NCBI RefSeq assembly: GCF_013369335.1
Contig: NZ_SZQJ01000036.1
Coordinates: 310,001-374,000 of the forward strand
From: Vibrio sp. JPW-9-11-11
GTDB lineage: Bacteria > Pseudomonadota > Gammaproteobacteria > Enterobacterales > Vibrionaceae
DNA length: 64,000 bases
Direction: 5' to 3'
The stretch's first letter is position 1. Every line of letters starts with the position of its first letter. The notes under the pieces are model-generated. The model was given only the letters and a program-made list of their open reading frames with translations, had not been told where the DNA came from and searched no databases. Below, piece by piece: positions 1 through 9,835 of the stretch. Both the position numbers and the translations under genes were made by a program.

Positions 1-417
1 GCTTTTGCCCGCTATCAAATGTTCAAGGACAAGCAGGCTAAGCTTAAAGAGCAATATACGCAGGCTCAGGAAGGAACCATGGCGATGGTGCGAAAAGAGC
101 TGGAGTTCAAAAAAACGCCTAAGTCTGAGAGAACGCCGGAACAAGAGCAAAAGCTTGAACAAGACAAACAAGCCGCAAATGCACACCTCGAAAAAGTTAA
201 AGCTGCGCGTGATAACCATGAGCATGAACTGGAAATTGCTCTCGAAGAGGCGATCGTTGAAGTCAAAGGCAAGGTTTTCACGCATGTAACGGTGCAGTTC
301 GGTGATGAAAAAGTCATCACCAAGCGCGCTCATGGCGCGAGCTTTTTTAAGTTTAATCAGTTTGAGATTAAGTTCTCGTCGATGTTTGAAGAAGAAGATT
401 TAGAGCAAGAGATTTAA
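1..417 (+). CDS. FapA-like DUF342 protein, C-terminal part
   Basis: The reading frame is open from the first base, so the gene starts outside the window and only about 138 residues are visible. The fragment is a long charged helix, probably coiled coil, rich in Lys, Glu and Gln, followed by a short beta-rich tail with GKVFTHVTVQFGDEK and HGASFFKFNQFEIKFSS. That arrangement is typical of the end of DUF342 (FapA family) proteins, which carry a central beta-helix and a terminal coiled coil and have been linked to flagellar assembly and polar localisation in Vibrio. The catalytic or beta-helix part is not visible, so the family call is by similarity of the tail only. A strong hairpin follows the stop. 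Confidence 0.65.
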   Translation, partial: AFARYQMFKDKQAKLKEQYTQAQEGTMAMVRKELEFKKTPKSERTPEQEQKLEQDKQAANAHLEKVKAARDNHEHELEIALEEAIVEVKGKVFTHVTVQFGDEKVITKRAHGASFFKFNQFEIKFSSMFEEEDLEQEI

Positions 418-440
418 CGGGCTCCTGTCTTTACTCGTAT

Positions 441-468
441 AACACCCGCGGCGCTTGCCGCGGGTGTT
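441..468. terminator. Hairpin after the FapA-like gene
   Basis: A perfect 12-bp stem (441-452 with 457-468) and a 4-base loop lie 23 bases past the stop codon. No T-run follows on the plus strand, so it may be a weak or bidirectional terminator between convergent genes. Confidence 0.6.
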
Positions 469-537
469 ATAGGTTAGAATGGAACATCTGATACGTAAGA
501 ACAAGTCATCGTCTTTGACTCATTTTTCGATCCAGCT

Positions 538-2505
538 TTATTGCACCACTTTCTGATTAATGGTTCGCTCCAGATCGGAGATTTTTCGCACAACATCTTT
601 CGATATTGGTTCTATTTGTTCAAATGCTTTATTGGCCTCTTCATGCTGCCCTTGGTCTATCAATTCGAGAACATGCTTTATAACACTATGTAACTTCGCA
701 TGGGGTTGTTCTAATGCAACAAACGTGGATTCAGTACCATAAAGGTTTTTCCCTTCTCCATAGTACCATTTCCCCAATGCACACAAGTGATGGTCACAAG
801 CCACGTTTTTATCTAGCGCTTGATGATCGCCATTTAAGTAGGATCTGACTTTAGTTTTCCAAGCCAAGTGGGCATTCTTAATATTCGTAAAATCAATCCT
901 TTTTACGCTACTGAGCCTAAAGTCAGCTAACAGTTCTCTTAAGTCTAACGCCTGTTGACTCAACGTTTTGGCTTTACTCTGGAGGTGAAGCGCACTTTCT
1001 TCGGTGGAACCACTTTTTTCGTTGATTATCTCGACCGATTTATTCATATCTTGTACTACTGTCGATTGCTCTTCAGATGCAGCCGCTATTTGAGTGCTCA
1101 TATCGTTGACATGACTGACTTGAGCAATAATTTCTGAGAAGGTTTTTCTCGCATTAGAAACACCTTCATATGCGTCCTGAGCGAGAAGGTTGTTTTCGGA
1201 AATTCTCGTTGACGAACTTTGAACACCTTGCTGTAAGCTCTCCAGCATAGAATTAATGTTTTCAGTCGCTGTTTGGGTCCGCTGCGCCAAACTTCTAACC
1301 TCATCGGCGACGACGGCGAAACCACGGCCTTGTTCACCAGCACGCGCGGCCTCAATAGCAGCGTTCAGTGCCAGCAAATTAGTTTGCTCTGCAATTTCGC
1401 TGATTGTCTTGGTCACTTGTCCTATGTCTTTGCTCTGTTCTGAGACTTGTGTGATTTGCGCAATGGTCGTGTCGAGTTCGACCAAGAAATTAGAAAGCTT
1501 CTCTAAACCCTGTTCGATAAGCTGGTCTCCAGCTTGAACATTCTTCTGAGTTTCTAGTGCAGTGTGCGAAGTTTGAACTGTGTTCTCAGTGACTTGTTGT
1601 ACGGTTGCCGCCATTTGCGTCATTGCGCTAGCTATTTGAGAAGTATGAGAGGATTGAGAGATCATCATCTGCTGCATGTTGTAGCTATCCGATGAGACTT
1701 TGTCTGAGTCTTCGACGACTTGCTGTGACGCCCCTACGACTTGGCCGAGAATCGCTTTGTAGCGCGCTTGAAGCATTTTGACTGCTTGAATGAGATAACC
1801 TATCTCATCTAGGCCTGTGAGGTTAATTTGCGAAGAAAGATCGCCTTCAGACATCTTTTTAATCAGCTCTTCGGTTTGCTTAACCGGCTTTAAGACCCGA
1901 TGTCGTAAGATGAACCAATTTAGGCCCGTCATTACACTGACAGCTAAGGCAAGCCCAACATGGATAAGGTCGTCCGATAAAAGAGATTTACCAGCTATAA
2001 AAGCACTCAATCCCAGCAAAAATAGATGAGTGAAGGAGAAAAACTGATTGAATGTAATTCGCTCTATCAATGTTGGCCCAGGTAGCTCAAGAGTGGTATC
2101 GCTGCGCATTTTTTTGTATAACGCTTCGGCTTCTGCAACTTGCTGTTTGGTAGGCTCCGAGCGAACCGACTGTATGGCTACTAACTTTCCGTTTTTCATA
2201 ATTGGGGAAACAAAAGCATCTACCCAGTAATGGTCCCCATTCTTACAACGATTTTTTATAATACCCCGCCAAACCTTCCCCGTTTTGACTGTGTTCCACA
2301 GACTTTTAAAAGCCGCGGGCGGCATGTCTGGATGCCTGACAAGATTATGATCTTTCCCTATCAGCTCTTCTCGCGAGAAGCCGCTGATGGAGACAAAATC
2401 ATCGTTAACAAATTTTATTTTTCCTTGAGTATCAGTGACCGAAACCAAGTCATTTCGATTATCAAAACCCACTTCTTTCTGAGTGATAGGGCCATTGTCT
2501 TTCAT
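538..2505 (-). CDS. Methyl-accepting chemotaxis protein, PAS-HAMP-MA-CZB
   Basis: A 655-residue chemoreceptor with an unusual domain order. An Aer-like PAS domain is at about residues 15-125 ([38 protein letters not shown]). Two close hydrophobic segments follow at about 155-200, with no periplasmic sensor between them, then HAMP (about 200-255). The MA signalling domain carries the conserved hairpin [19 protein letters not shown]. The C-terminus is a chemoreceptor zinc-binding (CZB) domain, seen as [28 protein letters not shown] and HAKLH, which supply the His and Cys ligands. It should sense an internal signal, such as redox state through PAS and zinc or hypochlorite through CZB, and pass it to CheA. 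Start: ATG with GGAG eight bases upstream. It stands alone. Confidence 0.9.
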   Translation of the reverse strand: MKDNGPITQKEVGFDNRNDLVSVTDTQGKIKFVNDDFVSISGFSREELIGKDHNLVRHPDMPPAAFKSLWNTVKTGKVWRGIIKNRCKNGDHYWVDAFVSPIMKNGKLVAIQSVRSEPTKQQVAEAEALYKKMRSDTTLELPGPTLIERITFNQFFSFTHLFLLGLSAFIAGKSLLSDDLIHVGLALAVSVMTGLNWFILRHRVLKPVKQTEELIKKMSEGDLSSQINLTGLDEIGYLIQAVKMLQARYKAILGQVVGASQQVVEDSDKVSSDSYNMQQMMISQSSHTSQIASAMTQMAATVQQVTENTVQTSHTALETQKNVQAGDQLIEQGLEKLSNFLVELDTTIAQITQVSEQSKDIGQVTKTISEIAEQTNLLALNAAIEAARAGEQGRGFAVVADEVRSLAQRTQTATENINSMLESLQQGVQSSSTRISENNLLAQDAYEGVSNARKTFSEIIAQVSHVNDMSTQIAAASEEQSTVVQDMNKSVEIINEKSGSTEESALHLQSKAKTLSQQALDLRELLADFRLSSVKRIDFTNIKNAHLAWKTKVRSYLNGDHQALDKNVACDHHLCALGKWYYGEGKNLYGTESTFVALEQPHAKLHSVIKHVLELIDQGQHEEANKAFEQIEPISKDVVRKISDLERTINQKVVQ

Positions 2506-2797
2506 CCATTTTTCTCCGAACCTCTGAAACAGTACAAGCCAATGACGGTTATTATTGTAATTGTTTGATAATAATAGACCAGTTTCCTTAGGCTAGGATA
2601 GATGTACTTTAGTATAAGCAATTTGTGCTAAGTGCCTGATATATAGGGTAGTGACATGTCAGGGCTGTTAATGATGATTCATTTGATTTGACGAGAGACC
2701 GTTTATCACACCAAAAGCAATGGCGTCTCATCGTTAGGCGCTACAACAATGTATTCACGCTGACCTAAAACGATAGATTCACTCGCAGAGAGCCGAA

Positions 2798-3178
2798 CTA
2801 GCTTTTTTCATCATAGGCTTTTCGAGCTTGTTGAATCTCGTCTTGGTGGTCATCTGCCCAACGAACTAACTCGTACAATGGCTTAACCAGCTCTCCCCCT
2901 AACGCAGTGAGCGCATAGTCAACTCGTACTGGCACTTCAGGATACACAGTCCTATCAACATAACCTTCTCGTTCTAGATCACGTAGAGTTTGAGTTAACA
3001 TACGTTGCGAAATCCCTTCTATTCTTGACTTCAAGGCGTTAAATCGCTCTGGTCCATCGACTAAAGCAAAGAGAATAAGCAGCGACCATTTGTCACCTAT
3101 CTGTGCGACAACATTGCGTACGGGGCAATCCATATTGTTACGAAAAATTCGTTTTTCTGATTTCGATTTTTCTACCAC
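2798..3178 (-). CDS. HxlR-family winged-helix regulator
   Basis: About 126 residues. The HxlR signature begins at [19 protein letters not shown], with the conserved Cys that in some relatives senses electrophiles or redox state. The winged helix follows ([47 protein letters not shown]). The GTG at 3178 is chosen because AAAGG lies nine bases upstream. A longer TTG start at 3196 and an internal ATG at 3133 are possible. It is divergent from a secreted SnoaL-like protein across about 150 bases, the usual arrangement for an HxlR protein and its target. The effector is unknown. Confidence 0.85.
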   Translation of the reverse strand: MVEKSKSEKRIFRNNMDCPVRNVVAQIGDKWSLLILFALVDGPERFNALKSRIEGISQRMLTQTLRDLEREGYVDRTVYPEVPVRVDYALTALGGELVKPLYELVRWADDHQDEIQQARKAYDEKS

Positions 3179-3326
3179 TTTTCTACACCTTTTCAATGAA
3201 TTATTTCCATAGCGGTTACCAAAATGTGCCTAGGGAAGCTTTTGGTGCCTTCTTGTATTGTAGGTTACTATTAATTACCATGGTTATCAATATATACCAA
3301 TGTGCTTATAACCCGTGGAGATTTCT

Positions 3327-3869
3327 ATGCTTAAATCACTCATGTTGCTTGTTGTCCTATCCATCAGCCCGATGGTATACGCGCAATCTAACGACCCATT
3401 ATTGATTGATCTGCCCACCCTCAAAAAATCAAACTGGACAGAGCAAGAGTTAGCTAACGCCGAACTCGTTACTGACTTTGTTCAGCATTTGATGAACAAT
3501 CACAATTTCGACTACATCATGCAACGCTACAACGATAGCTCTTACATACAGCATAATCGAAACCTACCTGACAAAGTCGCTGGCTTAGTGGGGTTTTTAG
3601 AAGAATTTGTCGCAGAGTATCCCGATTATACTTATGACGTGAAACATATTTACGTAGATGGTGATTATGTGATTTTCCATTCTCATGCCACGTTAGAAAA
3701 AGAACACAGAGGCAACGATCAAAAAGGGATGAATATCATAGACACATGGCGTATCGAAGAGGGCAGGATCGTAGAACATTGGGATTCGATTCAAGCGCTT
3801 GATTTCTCGATGAGAGTTTACTCTCTAATTAGCGGTGGCGATATCGCTAACTCCAATGGTGTTTTCTAA
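3327..3869 (+). CDS. Secreted SnoaL-like (NTF2 fold) protein
   Basis: 180 residues. Residues 1-19 are a signal peptide ending at VYA, so the mature protein is periplasmic. The rest fits a SnoaL-like alpha+beta barrel: VTDFVQHLMNNHNFDYIMQR, YIQHN, and DTWRIEEGRIVEHWD near the end. Such proteins are annotated as predicted aldol-condensation or polyketide-cyclase-like enzymes, but most have no proven activity and no substrate can be named here. ATG 3327 is preferred over the upstream in-frame GTG (3315), because the GTG overlaps the ribosome binding site GTGGAG. The divergent HxlR gene probably controls it. Confidence 0.75.
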   Translation: MLKSLMLLVVLSISPMVYAQSNDPLLIDLPTLKKSNWTEQELANAELVTDFVQHLMNNHNFDYIMQRYNDSSYIQHNRNLPDKVAGLVGFLEEFVAEYPDYTYDVKHIYVDGDYVIFHSHATLEKEHRGNDQKGMNIIDTWRIEEGRIVEHWDSIQALDFSMRVYSLISGGDIANSNGVF

Positions 3870-3985
3870 CCCTTAAACAGGCATTAATCTACGGTACGGA
3901 TCATTAACTAAAACGGGCTTAAGGCAGAGGTAGGTCTGAGGAATCCAAAGGGGCTAATTAGCCCCTTGATGGTATTGGGTCTGAA

Positions 3986-4570
3986 TTAAAACGGATAGTG
4001 AGTAAACACTTCATCGATCATTTGTTCTAGTGGCAGGTCACCGCTGCTGCCTTTGGCGTAAGTACGTAGCCCTGAAATTTGAATTTGCAGGTGGCGCGCC
4101 AGTTGATGCACATCCTTGTCTGCCTCGATTTCACCTTGTTGCTGAGCGATTTCAAGCACGCTAGCAAACGCCTGTTCCATGCTTTGGTAGCACTGTTTGG
4201 CGTAGTTGAGTAGTTCGTGCTGCTCTTCAGTGAGTTCGGCGATCGTTTTGGCTAACATGCACATACCGTTAGGTGCTTGGGTGCGAGACTCAATGACTAT
4301 CAAGCGTGTAAAGTGTTTAAGCGCTTCAATTGCCGAATCGTGACGGTTCAAACACTGTTGCAATAGCGTTTTGCCATTGTCGGTGTAGTTATCCAGCGCG
4401 TGTTTGAACAACGCTTCTTTGCTGCCAAAAGCGGCGTAGATACTGCCCGGTCGCATGTCTATCTCATCCTGCAAATTGCGCATAGATGTGCCATGAAACC
4501 CTTTCTTCCAATAAAGATTGGTCGCCTTTTCTATCACTTGGTGACGATCAAATTTAGCCGCCTTTGCCAC
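3986..4570 (-). CDS. TetR/AcrR-family repressor
   Basis: 194 residues. The N-terminal helix-turn-helix spans about residues 10-55 (VIEKATNLYWKKGFHGTSMR, AFGSKEALFKHAL). The C-terminal helical domain binds an unknown ligand (MCMLAKTIAELTEEQHELLN). The start is GTG with AAGG seven bases upstream. The gene faces away from an AhpD-like gene, and the 240-base gap holds three near-identical palindromes, one close to its own start and two before the neighbour. This strongly suggests autorepression and control of the neighbour. Confidence 0.88.
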   Translation of the reverse strand: MAKAAKFDRHQVIEKATNLYWKKGFHGTSMRNLQDEIDMRPGSIYAAFGSKEALFKHALDNYTDNGKTLLQQCLNRHDSAIEALKHFTRLIVIESRTQAPNGMCMLAKTIAELTEEQHELLNYAKQCYQSMEQAFASVLEIAQQQGEIEADKDVHQLARHLQIQISGLRTYAKGSSGDLPLEQMIDEVFTHYPF

Positions 4571-4586
4571 GATAACACCTTCAATT

Positions 4587-4602
4587 TTGAACGATGGTTC
4601 AA
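4587..4602. promoter_or_regulatory. Putative TetR operator 1
   Basis: TTGAACGATGGTTCAA is a palindrome broken at one base pair. It lies 17 bases upstream of the TetR gene start, where it could block its own transcription. Confidence 0.7.
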
Positions 4603-4700
4603 ATTATAAGTATAGATCGATGACCGGTAAAGGGCCGCCTTGGCTTAAAAGCGAATCAATAATTTTATTTATTAATAAAAACAATAAATTAACAACTAAT

Positions 4701-4716
4701 TTGAACGATCGTTCAA
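4701..4716. promoter_or_regulatory. Putative TetR operator 2
   Basis: TTGAACGATCGTTCAA is a perfect 16-bp palindrome, about 95 bases upstream of the AhpD-like start and 24 bp centre to centre from operator 3. Confidence 0.75.
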
Positions 4717-4724
4717 TATTGTTG

Positions 4725-4740
4725 TTGAACGACCGTTCAA
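4725..4740. promoter_or_regulatory. Putative TetR operator 3
   Basis: TTGAACGACCGTTCAA matches operator 2 at all but one base. The 24-bp centre spacing places the two sites roughly on the same face of the helix, which would suit two dimers binding side by side. Confidence 0.72.
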
Positions 4741-4810
4741 ATGAATCTATAGTGGTTTGCAACAGAGGACGACCCTCGATGATAAACAAGACAGAGCAAC
4801 AGGAATGATT

Positions 4811-5365
4811 ATGACTGACTTTATTGCATACACAGCACAAAACGCCCCTCAAGAGAGCCGAGATATCTTAGCGGGCGCTGAGAAACAGATGGGCGCGATT
4901 CCAGGTTTACTGGCTCGACTTGCGGCGTCGCCACAAACCTTGATTGGCTATAACCAACTTCATCAGCAGTTTGCAAACTCATCATTGGATGCCGAAGAGC
5001 TGACGGTTGTTTGGCAAACTATCAACGTTGAGCATGAGTGTCACTATTGTGTACCCGCGCACACCGCTATTGCCAACTCGATGAAAGTGGACCCACAATT
5101 AACAGAAGCGTTACGGAATCGTTCGCCGATGCCGACACCAAAACTGCAGGCATTGCAGGATTTTACTTTGAGTATGGTGCGCAAGCGAGGTGACGTTTCT
5201 GAGCAAGATGTAGCGGCGTTTTTTGCCGCAGGATATGGTCAGCAGCAAATATTGGAAGTGATTCTTGGTTTAGCGCAAAAGGTGATCAGCAACTATGTTA
5301 ATCGAGTAGCAAAAACGCCGCTGGATAAGATGTTTCAACCTTATGTCTGGAATGCTTCAGCATAA
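4811..5365 (+). CDS. AhpD/carboxymuconolactone decarboxylase-family protein
   Basis: 184 residues. The CMD/AhpD signature is HECHYCVPAHT, with redox Cys77 and Cys80 followed by His, as in alkylhydroperoxidase AhpD-like peroxidases. The short protein and the GYNQLHQQFANSSLDAEE region fit the family. The role is probably peroxide or electrophile detoxification, but the reductant partner is not visible. ATG 4811 is chosen because AGGA lies about six bases upstream. ATG 4805 is too close to that site. It is monocistronic, ends at a strong terminator, and is presumably repressed by the divergent TetR protein through the paired palindromes. Confidence 0.85.
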   Translation: MTDFIAYTAQNAPQESRDILAGAEKQMGAIPGLLARLAASPQTLIGYNQLHQQFANSSLDAEELTVVWQTINVEHECHYCVPAHTAIANSMKVDPQLTEALRNRSPMPTPKLQALQDFTLSMVRKRGDVSEQDVAAFFAAGYGQQQILEVILGLAQKVISNYVNRVAKTPLDKMFQPYVWNASA

Positions 5366-5371
5366 TTAGTG

Positions 5372-5397
5372 AGCGCCCACTAATAGTGGGCGCTTTT
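5372..5397 (+). terminator. Rho-independent terminator
   Basis: A perfect 10-bp GC-rich stem (5372-5381 with 5385-5394) is followed by TTTT. It closes the AhpD-like gene. Confidence 0.85.
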
Positions 5398-5430
5398 GTC
5401 TCAAAGATTCACTGTTCAATAGGGAAGGTG

Positions 5431-6276
5431 ATGAGCCGCTCATTTCAATTAGTCGTCGCTTTGTTCGCTTTTGCGGCTAACTCGTTTTTTTGCCGTTATG
5501 CGTTGGCCGATGGGTCGATCGATCCTGGCTCGTTTACCTTAGTTCGTTTAGTGTCAGGAGCGGTGACTTTGTCGAGCCGTTTATTGGTTGAAGGGAAGCT
5601 TAAAGCGTCGCTATTTCGCGATAGGTTAAGCTGGTGGTCTGGCGCTGCGCTATTCGGTTACGCGGTTTGTTTTTCATTTGCCTATACCGCATTAACGACT
5701 GGCAGCGGTGCTTTGATCCTGTTTGGTATGGTGCAGCTTAGTCTGGTCGCCTTTCATGTTCGCTCAGGCCAAAGCCTATCTGGGTTAGAGATACTGGGGG
5801 TGACGCTGGCGCTGAGTGGATTCGCTCTATTAATGATGCCTTCTGCGCAAATGCCGAGTCTTTCTGCTGCGTTATTAATGGCGGTGGCGGGTGGCTGTTG
5901 GGCCGCGTTTACATTAATTGGACGTCAATCAACCAGCGCTTCTGTAGCCATCACACATGGATTTATTCTCGCCTCCGTGCTTGCCGTTATTGCTAGCCCA
6001 TTTTTGCTCTCGTTCGAGGAAATAACATGGCCTGGCATTGGTTGGGGGATGTTATCTGGCATTCTAGCTTCAGGTTTTGGCTATATAGTGTGGTATCAAG
6101 TTGTTAAAAAAATTACCGTATTACAGGCCTCTGTCGCACAACTTGCGGTTCCAGTGATTGCATTCATTGCTGGCGGGATAGGATTGGGTGAGTGGGTGTC
6201 TTTGATGGCGATAATTTCATCTGCCTTCGTGCTGGGTGGGATTGCACTTATTTTTGTTGGCAATGCACAGCAATAG
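5431..6276 (+). CDS. EamA (DMT superfamily) membrane transporter
   Basis: 281 residues, almost all hydrophobic, with about ten predicted membrane helices in two EamA repeats. Conserved features include PGSFTLVRLVSGAVTL in the first repeat, FAYTALTTGSGALILFGMVQ, and ASGFGYIVWYQVVKKITVLQ followed by LAVPVIAFIAGGIGLGEWV in the second. Such proteins export amino acids, drugs or other small metabolites. The substrate cannot be read from sequence. The ATG at 5431 is chosen over an upstream in-frame start at 5386 because AGGGAAGG precedes it directly and the upstream start sits inside the previous terminator. Confidence 0.85.
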   Translation: MSRSFQLVVALFAFAANSFFCRYALADGSIDPGSFTLVRLVSGAVTLSSRLLVEGKLKASLFRDRLSWWSGAALFGYAVCFSFAYTALTTGSGALILFGMVQLSLVAFHVRSGQSLSGLEILGVTLALSGFALLMMPSAQMPSLSAALLMAVAGGCWAAFTLIGRQSTSASVAITHGFILASVLAVIASPFLLSFEEITWPGIGWGMLSGILASGFGYIVWYQVVKKITVLQASVAQLAVPVIAFIAGGIGLGEWVSLMAIISSAFVLGGIALIFVGNAQQ

Positions 6277-6300
6277 ACCCGCCTTTGATTCGGCGGGTCT
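6275..6300. terminator. Convergent terminator
   Basis: A perfect 9-bp stem (6275-6283 with 6292-6300) overlaps the stop of the EamA gene and lies just past the end of the chemoreceptor on the other strand. It probably serves both. Confidence 0.65.
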
Positions 6301-6309
6301 AAAAGGGCA

Positions 6310-8004
6310 TCAGACACGATAGTGTTCAATTTCGTTGCGTAATACTTCGGCGAGTTCGGCTAACTCTTGTGTAGCGGCGCTACTTTGTTCTGCACCGGAT
6401 GCGTTCTGGTTAGAAATCTCACTAATACTACTGATGTTGGCGTTGATCTCTTCGGTGACTAGAGTCTGTTCTTCTGCTGCGGTGGCGATTTGGGCGTTCA
6501 TCGCAGTGATTTGATCGACGCTGGCTTTGATTTGAGTCAGTGCATCACCCGCCTCGCGCGCTTTGTCTACGGTAGAGAGGGCATTGTTGGCCCCGGCTTC
6601 GAGCCGTTGTGTTGAGTCGCGGCTGCCTTGCTGCAAGCGCTGTATGGTTTGTAGAATTTCCTCGGTTGATGCTTGAGTTCGGCTGGCGAGCGTACGCACT
6701 TCATCGGCGACCACTGCAAAACCTCGCCCCTGCTCTCCTGCACGCGCCGCTTCAATCGCCGCATTGAGGGCTAACAAATTGGTTTGCTCTGAAATACCCT
6801 GGATGACATCGACGACACTGCCGATTTCTTCAGAGTGCTTAGCCAGTTGGTGCATGGACTCTACCGATTCTTGCATCTCTTGCGACAAGCGCTCAATCAT
6901 GGTGACGCTGTCCATAACCACTTGTTGGCCACTGGCTGCTGCGATATCGGCTTGCTCAGACGCGTCGGCGGCAGAAGACGCGCTTTTCGCCACTTCATGC
7001 ACAGTAGCGGTAAATTGGTTAATCGCGGTGGCCACCTGCTCGGTTTGCGATTGTTGAGTCATGATGTTTTGTTTGGTTTGCATTGCGACCGCTGAGTTTT
7101 CTTCTGCCGTGCGAGCTAGCTGACCAATAGAATCACGATTGGTTTGCACAACGTGTTGGAAGCTGGTGACGATTCGATTGACTGACTCGGCAATGTGCGA
7201 AAACTCGTCGTCTCCAGATGCATCTAAACGCTGCGTCAGATCGCCTGCGGCGATTTTATCTGATCGGTCTTCAAGCTCAGTGACCGCGTGATTGACTCGT
7301 CTAATCACAAACAACGACATCGAAACAATAATCAGTAAGGAGACGAAGGTGATGGTACTCACAACCCAAATAAAACGCTCGCTGTTCGCTTCTGCCTGCT
7401 CAAAGCTTTCGCGTCCTTCTTCCACCTGCATGGCAAAGAACTGCTCAGCATACTGGTAGGCCTGCTGAAATTTTGGGTTAATCTGTTGTAACAAGATAAT
7501 GTTTGCGGTGTGGTACTCACCGCTTTTGAGTTTGGCGATGGCGGGTACAAAGCCTAAGTCTGTGATCTCATCTAAAACCCTGGCTAGGCCATTAACAGCC
7601 TGTTTTTCATCGCTGGCCAGGTCTGATAGGAGTAGTTCTTTGTCAATGATGTGGTGTAGTGTCTCAAGTGAGTTCTCTATCTGGGTAATATGGAACTCAA
7701 CGGGGTGATCGTGCATCGCTGCGGTATTGGATGAAGGGTCATGTTGAAAGGCCAGCAACAAAGCGCTTCTTGCATTTCCGAGTTCATCAATCACTTTACT
7801 GGTGCGTATCGTGTGTTGCATCCCTTGGCTATACAGCTCTTCAATGTAGTTGGCCGATGTCTGCATCCCGGCAATGCCTTGATACCCTAATACGATGAAA
7901 GCGGTAAGAGTTAGCAGAACATTAATCTTGAGTTTGGTCCCGACATTAGCGAAAAAGCTGGATAACTTCGTTTGCTTTGGGCTTTGAGCGCTGGCTGAAG
8001 TCAT
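6310..8004 (-). CDS. Methyl-accepting chemotaxis protein, 4-helix-bundle sensor
   Basis: 564 residues. TM1 is at about 27-47. A periplasmic four-helix-bundle sensor spans about 48-210 ([20 protein letters not shown]). TM2 is at about 211-234, HAMP at about 235-285 and the MA domain follows, with the hairpin [19 protein letters not shown]. The protein ends HYRV, so there is no NWETF-type tether for CheR. It should couple to CheA and CheW and control flagellar motion. The ligand is unknown. Start: ATG with AAGGA seven bases upstream. It is a single gene. Confidence 0.92.
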   Translation of the reverse strand: MTSASAQSPKQTKLSSFFANVGTKLKINVLLTLTAFIVLGYQGIAGMQTSANYIEELYSQGMQHTIRTSKVIDELGNARSALLLAFQHDPSSNTAAMHDHPVEFHITQIENSLETLHHIIDKELLLSDLASDEKQAVNGLARVLDEITDLGFVPAIAKLKSGEYHTANIILLQQINPKFQQAYQYAEQFFAMQVEEGRESFEQAEANSERFIWVVSTITFVSLLIIVSMSLFVIRRVNHAVTELEDRSDKIAAGDLTQRLDASGDDEFSHIAESVNRIVTSFQHVVQTNRDSIGQLARTAEENSAVAMQTKQNIMTQQSQTEQVATAINQFTATVHEVAKSASSAADASEQADIAAASGQQVVMDSVTMIERLSQEMQESVESMHQLAKHSEEIGSVVDVIQGISEQTNLLALNAAIEAARAGEQGRGFAVVADEVRTLASRTQASTEEILQTIQRLQQGSRDSTQRLEAGANNALSTVDKAREAGDALTQIKASVDQITAMNAQIATAAEEQTLVTEEINANISSISEISNQNASGAEQSSAATQELAELAEVLRNEIEHYRV

Positions 8005-8261
8005 GTGCGATCCTTATTATTAAAATACATTTTACTAATATAGTTAGCATGACCAACACTTGCTGCTTAATCAATTGATGTAGGTCATGATTAGGAGTTA
8101 TCAAGCCAATCCGTATGCTTTATTGTTAACGCCGTCAAAGAGTGCGTCTCTATTGAGGTTAACCAAGATCTCAAAGACTCTCACTAACGTTGAACAAACC
8201 ACGTAATCGTGCATAGTAGATTTAACCGTCAACTCACTTTTATTCGTTCGGGCACGATTTG

Positions 8262-9740
8262 ATGACCATGACACTAGGCAATGTTAATCAACTGGATTCG
8301 CAAGGAGAAACCGCACTAGAGAGCGATTTGCTTACGGCGCTCCTTCGCGGTGCGCAAGAACTCGTGACGGGGGGCGGTTCACTACACTGTGTTCAAAGCT
8401 TGTTGCAAGAGTTGGGTGGTGTGACGGGGGTCAGTCGAGTATGGATCTTTCAAGTATTGGCGCTATCGGAAGATGAAATATTGCAAGATTACGTTTTTGA
8501 GTGGGCGAAAGGTAAGCAGTATGTCCAAATCGGTTTACCGCACTTTAATCACTTTCGTTCCTCTCTCGCTAATCCAGAATACGCTGAACTCGTGTTCAGT
8601 CGGCAACGAGGTGAGTATCAAGCGGTACTGACTGACCGATTGCAAGAGTCTTGGCTTAAAGACTATCTGGCAAAGCAGAGTATCCGCTCGATGCTGACGA
8701 TTCCAATTGTTGTCGACAACCAATGGTGGGGAACGCTTGGGCTGGATGATTGTGAGCGTGAGCAAGAATGGAGTGCCAGTGAAATTACCCTGCTACGCAC
8801 CGCGAGCTATCTTATCTCTAGTGCGATAGTGAAAGACAACTTGTGGGCGAAACAACGCCAGCTCGAGATCATCAAGCAGAGCAGCTACTTTAGTACCTGG
8901 GAAGTCGACGTTCGACGTGGTTTTTGTTGGTGTACGCCAGAGATTTTGGGGCGGAGTAACAGCGTTCGCTATCTCAGTACTTATACCAGCCTTCAGTGGC
9001 TGAGACGGATTCACCCACAGCATAGAAAGGTATTTTTCCGCCATTTGAGAGGTTACCTGAGCGGAAAACTGGACAGATTGTGCTTAGATATTGAAGTGTG
9101 TAACGACAGTGGCGAGTACTGTTGGGTCGATATTCGAACCAACCAAGGTTACGACATAGAAGGTTCTCGTGGAGTGATCGCGGGAGTCATGTGGGACATT
9201 ACAGAAAGAAAGCGCCGTGAAGCGGCCCTGGAATCGCAAGCCGTGACGGATCCTTTAACTGGGCTGAATAATCGTCGCCAGTTTGATCAAGACTTGCATC
9301 AGTTAGTCAAAACGCAACAACACACGGCACTGAGCTTATTGGTGGTTGATATTGACTACTTTAAGTCGATTAATGACCAACACGGCCACCAATTTGGCGA
9401 CTTAGTACTAAAACACTTGGCGAGTATATTTTCTGGTCAAGCGCTCAACATGGATTATATCTATCGCATTGGTGGAGAAGAGTTCGCTTGTTTGCTACCA
9501 GATATTCCGTTAGCTCAAGCCGAACATATCGCTCAAGCTTTGTGTCAAGCTGTATATGGTCAGCCAATCTGCATCGACGGAACCACAATTCGCTGCTCCA
9601 TCTCTATTGGCTGCGCTCAAAAAGCCGCAGACTTGACTGATGGTCAGTCACTATTTCATCATGCCGACCAGGCACTCTATCAAGCGAAAAACCGGGGACG
9701 TAATCAGGTTGTCGCCGCATATGGCCATGTTTCGTTGTGA
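8262..9740 (+). CDS. GAF-PAS-GGDEF diguanylate cyclase
   Basis: About 492 residues. A GAF domain fills about 20-185 (SMLTIPIVVDNQWWGTLGL). A PAS domain with a PAC tail follows at about 190-315 (GVIAGVMWDITERKRREAAL). The GGDEF domain runs from about 325 to 485, with the linker VTDPLTGLNNRRQFD and the active-site motif GGEEF. It should make cyclic di-GMP from two GTP. The position of the RxxD inhibitory site reads LNMD, so product inhibition through the I-site is probably lost. There is no membrane segment. The start is uncertain among TTG 8259, ATG 8262 and ATG 8268, all lacking a clear ribosome binding site. Confidence 0.92.
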   Translation: MTMTLGNVNQLDSQGETALESDLLTALLRGAQELVTGGGSLHCVQSLLQELGGVTGVSRVWIFQVLALSEDEILQDYVFEWAKGKQYVQIGLPHFNHFRSSLANPEYAELVFSRQRGEYQAVLTDRLQESWLKDYLAKQSIRSMLTIPIVVDNQWWGTLGLDDCEREQEWSASEITLLRTASYLISSAIVKDNLWAKQRQLEIIKQSSYFSTWEVDVRRGFCWCTPEILGRSNSVRYLSTYTSLQWLRRIHPQHRKVFFRHLRGYLSGKLDRLCLDIEVCNDSGEYCWVDIRTNQGYDIEGSRGVIAGVMWDITERKRREAALESQAVTDPLTGLNNRRQFDQDLHQLVKTQQHTALSLLVVDIDYFKSINDQHGHQFGDLVLKHLASIFSGQALNMDYIYRIGGEEFACLLPDIPLAQAEHIAQALCQAVYGQPICIDGTTIRCSISIGCAQKAADLTDGQSLFHHADQALYQAKNRGRNQVVAAYGHVSL

Positions 9741-9807
9741 GTGCGGCAGGTGAACTGTGCTGGTTTCGTTAGTACGTTATTGCTCAGCTATAGATTTACA
9801 TTGTAAA

Positions 9808-9834
9808 AAGGCTTCCTTGGGGAAGCCTTGTTTT
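9808..9834. terminator. Bidirectional terminator
   Basis: A 9-bp stem (9808-9816 with 9821-9829) has a TTGG loop, a T-run on the plus side and an A-run before it. It separates the cyclase from the convergent nitroreductase. Confidence 0.82.
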
Positions 9835-9835
9835 C

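Noticed and set aside
3218..3246. ACCAAAA/TTTTGGT inverted repeat in the HxlR-SnoaL gap
   Set aside because: Short 7-bp arms with a 15-base spacer; too weak to call an operator.
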